The position numbers and the translations under genes are program-made. 64,000 nt of DNA. It comes from Pseudeuparius sepicola. Taxonomy: Eukaryota; Arthropoda; Insecta; Coleoptera; Anthribidae. A model generated the notes under the pieces. It ran no database searches and had not been told where the DNA came from. It worked only from the letters and a program-made list of their open reading frames with translations. The stretch covers positions 46,313,223 to 46,377,222 of the forward strand of contig OY987303.1 of NCBI GenBank assembly GCA_963920635.1, in the 5' to 3' direction. Shown here piece after piece: positions 47,426 to 57,577 of the stretch (positions within the stretch are counted from its first letter, which is position 1; each line of letters starts with the position of its first letter).

Positions 47426-48502
47426 TTATAAAATTTTTGTAACTTCTACCAAGCCTCCATTTTCTACAATGCATTTGTCGTTCCTCTTGCGTACATTCAA
47501 AATTACATTTCGTATTTGCTGTGGAGTAATTTCCTCACAACTACGGTTTATCCTAGCTTGCAGTTCTTGTAAATTATGGGGTCTTGACTTATAAACATTT
47601 TGCTTAAGTGTACCCCAAAGAAAAAAATCTAAAGGAGTTAAGTCCGGAGATCTCGGTGGCCACTCACAGAAAGGACTATTTCGCCCTATCCAACAGTTTT
47701 CAAAATTATTATCTAGCCAGTTTCTGATTAAACGAGCATTATGAATAGGACTGCCATCTAACTGTAACTTTAAATTTAAACGGTATCTTAATGGTAACTC
47801 ATCTAAAGCATTTCTAAATTCAATTTCTAGAAAATTCAAGAAGCCAGCCGCATTCAAATTCCCTTCAAAGAAAAATGGGCCAATTATTCTGTCGCGTAGT
47901 ATTCCACACCAAACGTTAATTTTTTGTGAATATTGTCTCCTTGCATTTATTATAAACTCTGGATTTTCAGCTGACCAGTGACGGCAGTTTTGACTTGATA
48001 CTACACCATTTGTAGTAAACGTGGCTTCGTCGGTGAATAAAATTTCATTTAAAAAGTTGCCATTATGGAGATATTCACCTTGCAGCCAATAGCAAAATTC
48101 TAATCTTCTCTCCTCATCTCCTGGTTCCAGGGTGTGCAAAAATTTTGGCTTAAACGGTTTTATTTTGTTTTGTCTCAAACATCTCCTTATACTCTCTCTG
48201 GGTATATGAAGGTCTAAACTAGCCGTTCGAACACTATTTCGAGGATTGTCACTAAAGTATTGCAGAATTTGATTGTTATTTTCAACAAGTCCACGGCGTC
48301 CATTTTGCCTAGTTTTTAATAAATTTTTAGAAATCGATCCAGTTTCATCAAAAATATTGTTTATACGTTGTACAGTACTTCGACTCACTGATCTACCTGG
48401 GTGTCTATTGTTAAATTCGGCAGCAGCTTCTGCTGCCGAGCGCTCGTTGTCGCCCACGAGTCGAACAATTTCTATTTTGTCTCTTATGCTTAAATATTCC
48501 AT
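47426..48502 (-). CDS. Mariner-type transposase, complete, DD42D spacing
   Basis: This is a cut-and-paste transposase that would bind the flanking inverted repeats and insert the element at TA. The product is 358 residues from the Met at 48502; an in-frame Met ten codons upstream (48532) would add MCSIQLIIII, which is unlike family N termini. An N-terminal helix-turn-helix spans about residues 4-60 (SIRDKIEIVRLV to VSRSTVQRINNIF). A second basic DNA-binding part follows (SVRTASLDLHIPRESIRRCL). The catalytic domain shows LFTDEATF (first Asp, residue 158), LQLDGSPIHNARL (second Asp, 249) and WPPRSPDLTPLDFFLWG (third Asp, 292). There are 42 residues between the last two Asp, one more than the DD41D pattern of related insect transposases; the extra residue lies in SPFCEW. 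No stops or frameshifts, intronless, ends TAA. Confidence 0.93.
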   Translation of the reverse strand: MEYLSIRDKIEIVRLVGDNERSAAEAAAEFNNRHPGRSVSRSTVQRINNIFDETGSISKNLLKTRQNGRRGLVENNNQILQYFSDNPRNSVRTASLDLHIPRESIRRCLRQNKIKPFKPKFLHTLEPGDEERRLEFCYWLQGEYLHNGNFLNEILFTDEATFTTNGVVSSQNCRHWSAENPEFIINARRQYSQKINVWCGILRDRIIGPFFFEGNLNAAGFLNFLEIEFRNALDELPLRYRLNLKLQLDGSPIHNARLIRNWLDNNFENCWIGRNSPFCEWPPRSPDLTPLDFFLWGTLKQNVYKSRPHNLQELQARINRSCEEITPQQIRNVILNVRKRNDKCIVENGGLVEVTKIL

Positions 48503-48579
48503 AATTATGATAATTAATTGTATTGAGCACAAACAATTTCTGAACTCAATTTAGACAGTTTGACACTTAATAAAAGTAA

Positions 48580-48946
48580 ACAATTCAATTATTTTCCATG
48601 GCCAACTTTGAATTTTTGAAAATAAAGACGTACCTTGGCTGCATTTTTAATTTTTCTACAAAATCGTTATTACTTGAAATATTTTGATGAAATTTTGTAC
48701 ATACCCATTTCGAGGGGTGCTCAATCCATTGGCGCACACAGATTTTTTCAAAAAAAAACGCTAATATGGTTTCTTAAAATTTTGCTCATAAAAACGGTCA
48801 TAGTAGGCTTTGGATTTTATGCGAACCAGGCAATTTTTGTTCAAAATGTGCAGTTCATCGAGCTCTACAATTTAAAAAAAAATCAGCCAAATCGCACGAT
48901 TGATACACTTTTTACAGACTGACCCCAAAACAAATGGGTCACACTG
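48580..48946. repeat. Mariner terminal inverted repeat, right
   Basis: Reverse complement of 47009-47375 with only a few differences, such as one transition in the ACTGTGACCG/ACTATGACCG block and length changes in A/T runs. Confidence 0.92.
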
Positions 48947-49260
48947 TATGTTATATGTCCGCTCCTACCTTTCGTTCAGAACTGAGACTTTTTGTGAGGG
49001 ATTACTCCTTGGGTCATAGGTTGCCATGGAAGACAAATGCCAAATAATAGTAATAATTATTGACAGTTTACAATAAGTATATTCGCGCTTTGGAAAACAA
49101 AACGGGCTATTTTAAGATTTCAAGGAAAATGAAGAAGGGAAATTGAGAGAAGTGAGAAATTTTAAATAGTAACATAGTTAATCAACTTCGTCAGATTTAT
49201 TGTTTGAAATTTAATTTTTATTGAAAACGGCAATAACATTTAAAAAACAAAATTTATTTT

Positions 49261-49425
49261 GGCAGACCAGGAAATGTAGAAACATTGAAAGGTAGAATTC
49301 AGGAAGAAATCCACATAATAATTACTGAACACAGCAATTTTATCGTTGACTGAATAAACAGAAAGTTAGTAGCAGATAACAATAAATACATTGAGCAAGA
49401 TGGACGCCCTATGGACCATTTGTAA
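49261..49425 (+). pseudogene. Decayed C-terminal transposase fragment in the outer element
   Basis: In the loop of the outer palindrome one frame reads NVETLKGRIQEEIHIIITEH, an in-frame TGA at 49351-49353, then RKLVADNNKYIEQDGRPMDH and a final Leu before TAA at 49423-49425. This has the form of the C terminus of mariner-type transposases: LK.RI..EI..I followed by R.L..C(I)E..GGH(I/F)EHL and stop. The catalytic part is gone. It shows the outer element came from a mariner relative by internal deletion. The match is from memory of the family pattern, not an alignment. Confidence 0.5.
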
Positions 49426-49890
49426 TACTTAGTATATCCTTTTTCTAAATGTTATTGTCGTTTTCAATAAAAATTAAATTTCAAACAATAAATCTGATGA
49501 AGTTTGTTGACTCTGTTACTGTTTAAAATTACTGATTTCTCCCAATTTCCCTTATTAATTTTTCTCTGAAATCTTAAAATAGCCTGAATATACTTGCAAA
49601 CTGTCAATAATTATTACTATAATTTGGCATTTGTCTTCCATGCCAACCTATATGACCCAAGGGGTAATCCCTCACAAAAATGCGTAGAATTCAATAATCC
49701 AAAAATATACAAGGTGTTCCATTTTAAAAAAACATAAGTTATGTCTGCCACGTCTTTCTAGAACACACAGTATAAGGTCTAATAGCGTCACAAAAAACTT
49801 TGTATTAGTATCTAAAACTTTTATAAAAAAAATTTTTTTTCTAACTAACAATAATTAAGGGAGTGTCAATTTATAATGAGCCCCTCTGTA

Positions 49891-50440
49891 CCTAAATTAA
49901 TTTGCATCTTTACAAGAACTAATAACTCAACAAAATAAACAGAGTTAACTGGCAAATACATGCATATACCCACATAATGTAGAACTGGGTTTCTGTGATA
50001 AGCATCGCTCGCAGAGATCATTGGCATATCAATATAATAATTATTAGTCACAATTTGACCTACTGTTAAGTGAATAGATAGTTATTAATATGTGTTTAGC
50101 GCAGCAGGTTAGACACGCGGAATATTATTCATTATCATTAATATTTGGATAACCATTTATCAAAACCAATTTTAATAAAAAAATCCCAGGAAACAAGGTA
50201 ACGTCAACACCTTTAGTTAGCTACGATTTTAAAATAAAGTCCGGTCCAGTTTTCGAATTCAATTTTAAAATTTATAAAGGAAAAATAGGGTTGGATCTTT
50301 ATACCTGTAATTGTAAGTCAAGAGAGATGTTTTTGCTGCATAGCAGGTAAAGGAAATTCACTTCAGCCGGACTCCTATATACTAGAGCCGTAAGCACTTT
50401 TAGCCAGCTAAGCTACCGGAACAGGCGGGTTCTCTACGAT
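49891..50440. other. Gene-free stretch
   Basis: No gene is recognised. It ends with the target duplication TCTACGAT at 50433-50440. Confidence 0.4.
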
Positions 50441-52314
50441 CAGGGGCGGATTTAGGCATGGGCTTTATGGACTGCAGCCCAGGGCCCCTTTCACACAAGG
50501 GGCCCCGCCAGGCCCGGCCTCACCGCGGTGAAAATTAAAAAAAAATAACGTAAACGTACCAGTGCTTGCCACCTTGCCTAAACCTGACACATGCTTTATT
50601 TAATTAAAAAAATAAGGTGCCTAATAAAAGTAATAAGCAGATATAAATCCATATTCTATTGAAATGCTTATGTTGGTAGAAATCACAGTATCACCATAGT
50701 TATGAGTTATGTATATGTTCCTAGATAGTCATCTTGATCTCTCTATTTTTACTGACTTTTCAATTTATAGCGAAGTTATATTCATTGTAGTTTCTTTAAC
50801 AAAATTGTTTAGTGCAGCGGTTCAGCGTTGTAAAAAATAGTGTGTAATTACGTGTTTTTAGTATAGATTTTTCAACGGAATTAATTTTTGTGGCTTATAC
50901 TTCTAAGCAAACAAAGTAAGATAATAATTTAGAACTATTTTAAGTTTTTGAAGATTTTGGTTGGGATGTCAGCTACTGGCTACTGGCTTATGTTATATTT
51001 GTGCTAAGCCAATGCCTGACATAGCTGTCAGTCCATGGTAAAATCACAAGTCATGCAAAAATGATCTCTAAAGTCTCTAACAAAAAACCTTATAATGGTG
51101 TACAAATTTCGCGTCAATGGGTTAAATATTTCCAATGCCTAACACCCCTGTCAGCCATTTCAAGAGCATCAGAACATGTATAGATTTGTCACTCAACGAT
51201 TCTGAGCCATGTCTTCTTCTTGTCGAGAGCTCTGAACAGGACCAATAACTACTACTACGATCTTTACAAGTTTGCAATGTCAAATTAAATTAAATCATTC
51301 AAAATAAGTTCAAAGATGTGCAGTTGTTAAGAAACGACCCTAGAGAATTTATGCAGTCTGTCAGGGGTAGAGAAGAAACAGTATTTTTAGAAGAAATAAA
51401 AAAGAAGGATAGGGAGAAGAAAAGAGGGAGGGGAAGAGAAGAACAATAAATAGAAAACAGATAGAACATATTAAATGAGAAAAAAAAAAACAGTTGGAGC
51501 TAAATAACATGGAAATACATTTACGAGAATTAATATTATCATAGAAAAATAAAAGAAATGGGTAAATAAAAGCCAACATTATTTTTAATAACAACTGTGA
51601 CATAATGAACAAATAATAATTTACAAAATTGAAAATCCAAAGCTTTCTACTCAAGAATAAGTTACTATATGTTCCAGAAATGAGAATGTACGAATAAATA
51701 AACATTTCTAACAATAATCACTTGTGTTTCCCTTTTTAAAAATTGGTGTGACAATTTTTATAGGGTGTCAGGTTTTGGGCTTATCAGATTCAGGCTAAGG
51801 GTCTAGTCAAAAATCGCTGTCAGTTACTGGATAAAAAAATATAAATTTTAAAATTTTGTTTACAAAATAAACTGCAGATTTGATTTCGGCTGTTGGTAAT
51901 TATTTCCAGTGATGTCTCTCCTACTTACTCCATATTAAGAATCATCAACAAATGCGCCAAATTTATTTTTATAGATTAAAATTGGATAAATCAATCCTTA
52001 AGGTGTCAGGCACTGGTAAGTTTACGTTAACTACAAAAAAAAATAAAAATAAGTTAGGCACACAGCGTCAATTGTGGGCCCTGTTGGCATCTATACCCCG
52101 TCAATCGTACCTATATCAGTTTGAGGTTATTATTTGCTTCTTTATGCTTGAGAAACGCTTCGCTTGAATCAACTGATCTTTCGTTTTTGTGAAATGTGAG
52201 GTGTTAATTTATACAATTTTTGAAGAAGAAAAAGCAGGTTTTTGACTACCGAAACAAACGGGAGCCCCATAATAGTGTTAGCCCAGGGCCTCCAAAACTT
52301 ACGGTCCGCTCCTG
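50441..52314. mobile_element. Non-autonomous hAT transposon with 8-bp target duplication
   Basis: The left end CAGGGGCGGATTTAGG and the right end read inward, CAGGAGCGGACCGTAAG, are short imperfect inverted repeats of the hAT CAGGGGCGGA type. TCTACGAT occurs exactly on both sides (50433-50440 and 52315-52322). GCCCAGGGCC strings lie just inside each end. The 1874-bp interior has no recognisable hAT domain. A lysine/glutamate-rich frame near 51300-51450 (FKDVQLLRNDPREFM, then EEIKKKDREKKR) could be transposase debris. Confidence 0.88.
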
Positions 52315-52322
52315 TCTACGAT

Positions 52323-54055
52323 AGGTGTTATAGTAGTTTCCACGGACCAATAGTGAGTAGGCGTAAGATGTAAGAGACTCCACAGTTTCCTACAACTACT
52401 AGAAGGGGTTAGACATTAGCGGTTCTATCGTTATTAAATAAAATTTACAATCTGAGGCCAATTTTTTAATTTAAACCTAAATGAGTAATTCGCACTCGAC
52501 CCAATTTGGTTTTGATGATTTGTTCACATCATTCAGCTCGAGCAAGCACATCTATTAATGGGTTAAGACAGTTTTCCCACGTGTTCACCTCACGTCTAAT
52601 GTGTGGTAACAATCAATTATGCTACAGTCTTTTTTTCCCAGATAATTATAAGACAAAGGCACGATGAGTATTTCACTTTGAAGGCATTAGTTCAACCTCT
52701 ACGATATTATACTAGGTGTATAATATTGCTTTTCTAATTCTCATGATATAAATTTTCAATATGTCAAGATTAGTTCGTTTCCACTATAGAAATTTGTGGT
52801 GTACCCAATTTAAATGCCTTTCTACAGCAAACTTCCAATACAAAACGATTTTGTTGGCTATCTCTGTATTATTACTCTCATAGGAAGTCACCAAAACAGA
52901 ACACAACACATTGAGCAAATTTGCATGTTTGTTTTTAAAGACAGCTGAATGTGTAATAATGTGAAACTTCTTTAAGTATCTTCCATCTCCAGAAATTTTA
53001 ATTTTACCGAAACCGGCCTGCTCTCAAATTCAACATTCCGAAGAACGTCTACCTGATGTTTGTAGTGGATGTTTTCGATGTTTCGCTCTCTGTGAGTTGG
53101 TGTTTGGGAATCCGAATATAGACCTTCAGCTATTGCTAATCTGCATTGTATATATGTAATGTCAGGCTTATCTTATTAATATGATAAATCCTCTGATCAC
53201 GGACACAAGTCTTTGTTCTACTTCTATAATTGGTATTTTGACACGCCCAGAATTTGATTGTTTTTATAAATAGAATTTTATTGATCTAAAAAATCCGGAA
53301 AATTCTTAGTCTCGACCACGAACTAAGATTTCATGGTTACCACACACAATCATGAATATATGTCACGTGGTATATCCAAATCTGAAAAATAACCCAAACA
53401 CTACTCTGTAACAGCACTTTTCTTCCTTACACGAAAAAGTTAAATCTGTGCATCCCATAATACAAAAAGAATACTTATACCAGAATAAATTTTGTTGATG
53501 TTTTGGTTTTCCACGTTTTAGAACATTTTAAACCAATTTAGCGAATACAAAATTGTCTATATAAATATGAGATGGGTCCTAGCAAGGAATGAACCTACTA
53601 GTTTTTTGATCAAAAATGAACAAGAATGCAAAAACCGAAGTAGAATTACGCCAAATAATCATTAATATTTTTAAAGAATATAAAAACATGAAAGCCTCTA
53701 GACACTTAGTAACTCTCGAATATGTAGACGATATCGTTTTCAGGACATTCAAGATACGCCTGATTTTATTGATAATTTTCAATTTGTTGAATAAAGCAAA
53801 ATTAATTAAGGATGAATGATGATGCCTTTAATGGTAAAGAAATATATTTTTCAAAAGGAGACTAATATAATACCGTGAAATCCCATTTTTTTTATTTAAA
53901 TATAATATTTAAATATAGCTACGTAACAAACGATTTTTTGGTAAAATTTGATTTTTTACGGACACCCTGTATGAGCTACATTGGCTATTTGGCTATAATA
54001 TGAAAAATAATGCCTTAGAAAAAGCTTAATCAATTGTCTAAAATATGCACGGTGG
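52323..54055. other. Gene-free stretch
   Basis: No gene is recognised. A lone terminus, ACGGACACCCTGTATG, lies at about 53957-53972, the end of a decayed MITE. Confidence 0.4.
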
Positions 54056-54311
54056 TGTATACAGGATACTCCAGAAAACCCATTTTTTCGAAATTTGGCC
54101 TCATTTGGTGAACGCCCTGTGTAACTTAGACCAAATTTCTAGAACTATGTCCAATTCGATGGCACTATCCATTTCATTCTAAAAAAAATGCCTAATATGG
54201 TTTATTACCCAAAATGTAAAGTTCTTCCAGTACTATAGTTTGAAAAAAATTTTTTTTGAAAATCAGCCTATCTTTCGAAAAAGACGGAATTGTCTGATGA
54301 AACACACTGTA
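54056..54311. mobile_element. MITE, full copy of the 18421 family in inverted orientation
   Basis: The left end is TATACAGGATACTCCAG. The right end read inward is TACAGTGTGTTTCATCAG. The interior is colinear with the reverse complement of 18421-18720. The two ends are only partly complementary, so this family has short terminal repeats and is not a foldback. Confidence 0.6.
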
Positions 54312-54554
54312 TATAAATATTATGCAATTAATTTGTATAAATGAACCTAAACCTATTTAACCACGGCTACTTATGATCTAAACAATGTTATCAATAATGA
54401 TAAACATGAAGTGACTTCTACTTTTTAATATTCTTATAAATAACAATTCTTTTATCTGGTCACTTTCGTGTTATAATCAAATATACAATTTTTCAGTAAT
54501 TTAAATAAATTTTAAATTAGCGTTAGCAAGTCAACAATGTCTAATTTATGAATA

Positions 54555-55284
54555 TACAGGGTGGACCCAGATGGACTATACGATAGATGTAAAAGACAAA
54601 AAAAATTTCGAGTTGAAACTTGAGCTTTGGGGGATCAGCCTTGCTTGATTAGAAAGTGATTTGCACCGTATTTTTATATTTTAAAAATCACGCAGGACTT
54701 GACAGGAGCAATTTATTCATTTTCAGATCAGGTACACTACCTTTTCCTCAAGATATATCGAAAAATTTTATTAAAAAAAGTTGTTCAGAATGCAATTCCA
54801 AATCACCGTATCAAAACAATCGGCACATTTTGTTTTTTTTTTCAATTTTTGCGGTTTTAGCGCAAATCAAGTACATTTATCGAAAAATTTTGTCAGAAAA
54901 ACATTTTCAGAATGCAAATTTAGGACCCTGTACTAAATTTCAAAACAATCGGCATACTTTGATTTTTTTCCAAAAAATAAAATTTAAATTAAAAAAAATC
55001 AAAGTCTGCCGATTGTTTTAAAATTTAGTACGGGGACATAAATTTTCATTCTCGACAACTTTTTTCCAATACAATGTTTCGATATCTCTTAAGGAAAATG
55101 TAGTTTACCTGAACTGGAAACGAATAAATTGCCCCTGTCAAGGCGTGCTTGATTTTTAAAATATAATAATATGGTGGAAATTGGTTTCTAATCAAGCAAG
55201 ACTGATCCCCCAAAGGTCAAGTTTCAACTTCAAATTTTTTTGTCTTTTACACCTATCGTATAGTCGATCTGGGTCCACCCTGTA
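54555..55284. mobile_element. Palindromic MITE with TACAGGGTGGACCCAGA ends
   Basis: The left end TACAGGGTGGACCCAGATGG is matched at the right by a one-mismatch complement, with TA outside. Arms run about 350 bases to an apex near 54985. A block of about 125 bases is duplicated in direct orientation in the left arm (CAAAACAATCGGCA at about 54813 and 54941). The 121-codon ORF at 54656-55021 is palindrome text. Confidence 0.87.
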
Positions 55285-57396
55285 TAGTTAAATTATTTAA
55301 CCTGTTCTGTAAATACAAAAAGATCTGTCCTCTAGATTTCCCCAATTATTTCTAAGCAATTCACTGGAATTTCGGATTTTAATATTTATCCCACAAAAAT
55401 ATTGCGGCAAATCAGTGCGATGGCGTAGTTACTACTAGATGATTGATTATTAACGGCTATCATGGAGTGTGCCCTAGGTAAAAAGTGTGCACCCTTCTAA
55501 TTCAGCGTATGCGCGGTTTTTAAAAATCGCTGGCACCCCTCGATTTTTTAAATCATACTTCATTTTGGAAAAGGCCACCCCCTGGCACCCCTCCCCATAC
55601 CTTACCTACCGTGACTTCTATCCAACCTATTTTGATGATGAGCTTCTATACCGATTAAATTATCAAAATAAATTTCATAAAAAATACCGCTTAATTTTTG
55701 ACACATGAAAATCTAAATTATAATTTTGAAATCGGAAACGAAAAGTATTTTGCCAATGACTCAGCAAATGGGCACTTCCTTTTATTGTTCGCATGTTGTG
55801 ATATGGCAAACACCTAAGCTAATCAATCAAAGAAAAATTATCTCTAATTTCATCTTAAACGAACAGCTGTTGATGCGAGGTGTAAAAATCGGTAGGTAGA
55901 CCTTTCTATACGGCTGCATATTTAATGTGTCTTTGGTATTTGCATAATGCATATGTATGCATAGTTTCAATTATTTTCTTTGTAGTTCTATTTAATTTTC
56001 TATGGAATAATACCAAAATGTAAGTAGGTATCCCAATTTGTGTACAAAATGTCATTCGGAAGTATAAAAATGCTCTTTCGAGGCAAGCATCTGGGCAAAT
56101 TCATTTTTTATGTAAAAGTTTATAGGTGTATGACACGTAAGCGAAGGCAATAAGGCAATTTATATTGTTTATTCATACGCTTCAAGAAGGTAGAAACTGT
56201 GTGAAATAATGTTATCACGTTCATGCTCACGTGAAGTAATATTTTTGTTACGCAAAATTCCGTGTTTCACATGCATATAAATTTGTTTTAATTAAAAAAG
56301 CAATACCTTTCATTTTATTTCTGGATTAATTAACAATGCCAAGTGTCTAGAATACCACTTGATATAATATTATTGCAATGACCTTTGACTATGTCACCAT
56401 TTTATCAAGTAGGCTACTGTAATGTTAATTGTTTTAACAGTTATTAAGATGGCATATTTTTTGAAAAAAGTTTTGGACACTGCCGATTTTTTTAGTAAGC
56501 TGTAACCTATCCCAACAAATTAAAAACTTTCAGTCCAACATATACGATATCTTTGGACTCTTAAATTATTACTATTTCACTTCAATATTAAAGAGGGATC
56601 CTACCAATCAACTTGATTTAACGATTTTGACGTTATAACTATAACACTGGTTTTACAAAACGTTCCCATTACCTGATGTAATCTGAGAGTCACGATGTCA
56701 CGACATAAATTTCGGGAGAGCTAGTAAGAAAAGTGTAACAACTAGAAATATAAAGGTTTGTTATTTAACTTTTTTTATTATACATCTTAATCTTGAACAA
56801 ATTTTTAAAAACATTTTGCCTCACTATTATTATACACGGCACAAGTATCAATGACCTGTTGTTACAAGTCACTCCACAGGCCTACCGGATGCATTATCTT
56901 AATTTTAATTGGTCAAGACAAGTTTGGATCAAAACAAAAGCAAACCCATAAAGCAATATTTATGAGAATTATAGATTTTGCTCTCATTGATATTGGGCAT
57001 TTTAAAGGCTATAATTTACTTACTTCTAAACAGTCCTGATTACTGCCTCATTCTATTTTGGTACAAAAATTTACCAAAGGACTTTTTTAAGAATCTCTTT
57101 CACGTATCTATATATTTTCGTTCCGTTATCTTGAGGTTGTAACACAAAATAACCTCGTGCTTTATTATACTAGGAATTAAAAAAAAATAGAAAACTTTTC
57201 CTTTTACTGGCAATGCAAAAATAAACAATGAATGCGGGTCAATATCAAAAATTATTATTGTTAATTGCGTTATTACACAATTCCAAATCAATAAAATAAA
57301 ACACAATGTTAATATCACTCATAAAAATAAACCTGAGATTATGTGATAATTTCGAAAAATATAACATTGAAATTTTTCAGTTCATTATCTTATACC
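55285..57396. other. Gene-free stretch, about 2.1 kb
   Basis: No gene is recognised. GGCACCCCTC occurs twice close together (about 55531 and 55584) as a short direct repeat of no known meaning. Confidence 0.4.
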
Positions 57397-57565
57397 TACA
57401 GGGTGTCCCAGGTTTTATATATGTTAAAAAAATATATGTGTCTATATTTATAAATAGGTACCCCATTTTTTTCACAGAATAGGTGTGTTCACCAATTTTT
57501 AAAACAAAAGATCTAGGTCATAGAAACATCCTCCAGAATAATAACAGTTGAGGAGCATAATGCAC
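57397..57565. repeat. MITE fragment with TACAGGGTGTCCCAGG start
   Basis: Begins TACAGGGTGTCCCAGG and contains GGTACCCCATTTTT. A related piece begins CAGGGTGTCCCATTAATAAT at 61804 and contains the reverse complement AAAAATGGGGTACC near 61985. No matching right end is clear. Confidence 0.5.
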
Positions 57566-57577
57566 ATTTACCTACTC

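Larger units (their letters stand above)
47009..48946 (-). mobile_element. Intact mariner/Tc1-superfamily transposon with 367-bp TIRs
   Basis: Ends are CAGTGTGACCCATTTG and its complement, with TA immediately outside (47007-47008 and 48947-48948). The terminal inverted repeats 47009-47375 and 48580-48946 differ at only a few positions. Between them is a single intact transposase gene on the minus strand with a little flanking DNA. High arm identity and an undamaged gene indicate recent insertion. Most mariners have repeats near 30 bp, so arms this long are unusual. Confidence 0.93.
46763..49890. mobile_element. Outer palindromic mariner derivative, host of the nested element
   Basis: The left end TACAGGGTGGCTCACTATAA and the right end read inward, TACAGAGGGGCTCATTATAA, continue AATTGACA and pair along about 450 bases (GACGCTATT..ACC.TATAC, CGTGGCAGACA, GAACACC(T)TGTATATTTTT, GAATTCTACGCATTTTT). 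The left arm is interrupted at about 46980-48995 by the intact mariner and short flanking foreign sequence. Arms meet near 49240 and 49430 around a loop with a transposase remnant. TA flanks both ends. Confidence 0.85.

Noticed and set aside
47052..48922. Mirror ORFs of 89 and 95 codons sharing the same first residues
   Set aside because: They are the two inverted repeats of the mariner read inward, not genes.
53616..53819. Reverse transcriptase YVDD motif in a 67-codon ORF
   Set aside because: A lone LEYVDDIVF string with no fingers or palm motifs around it; chance is more likely.
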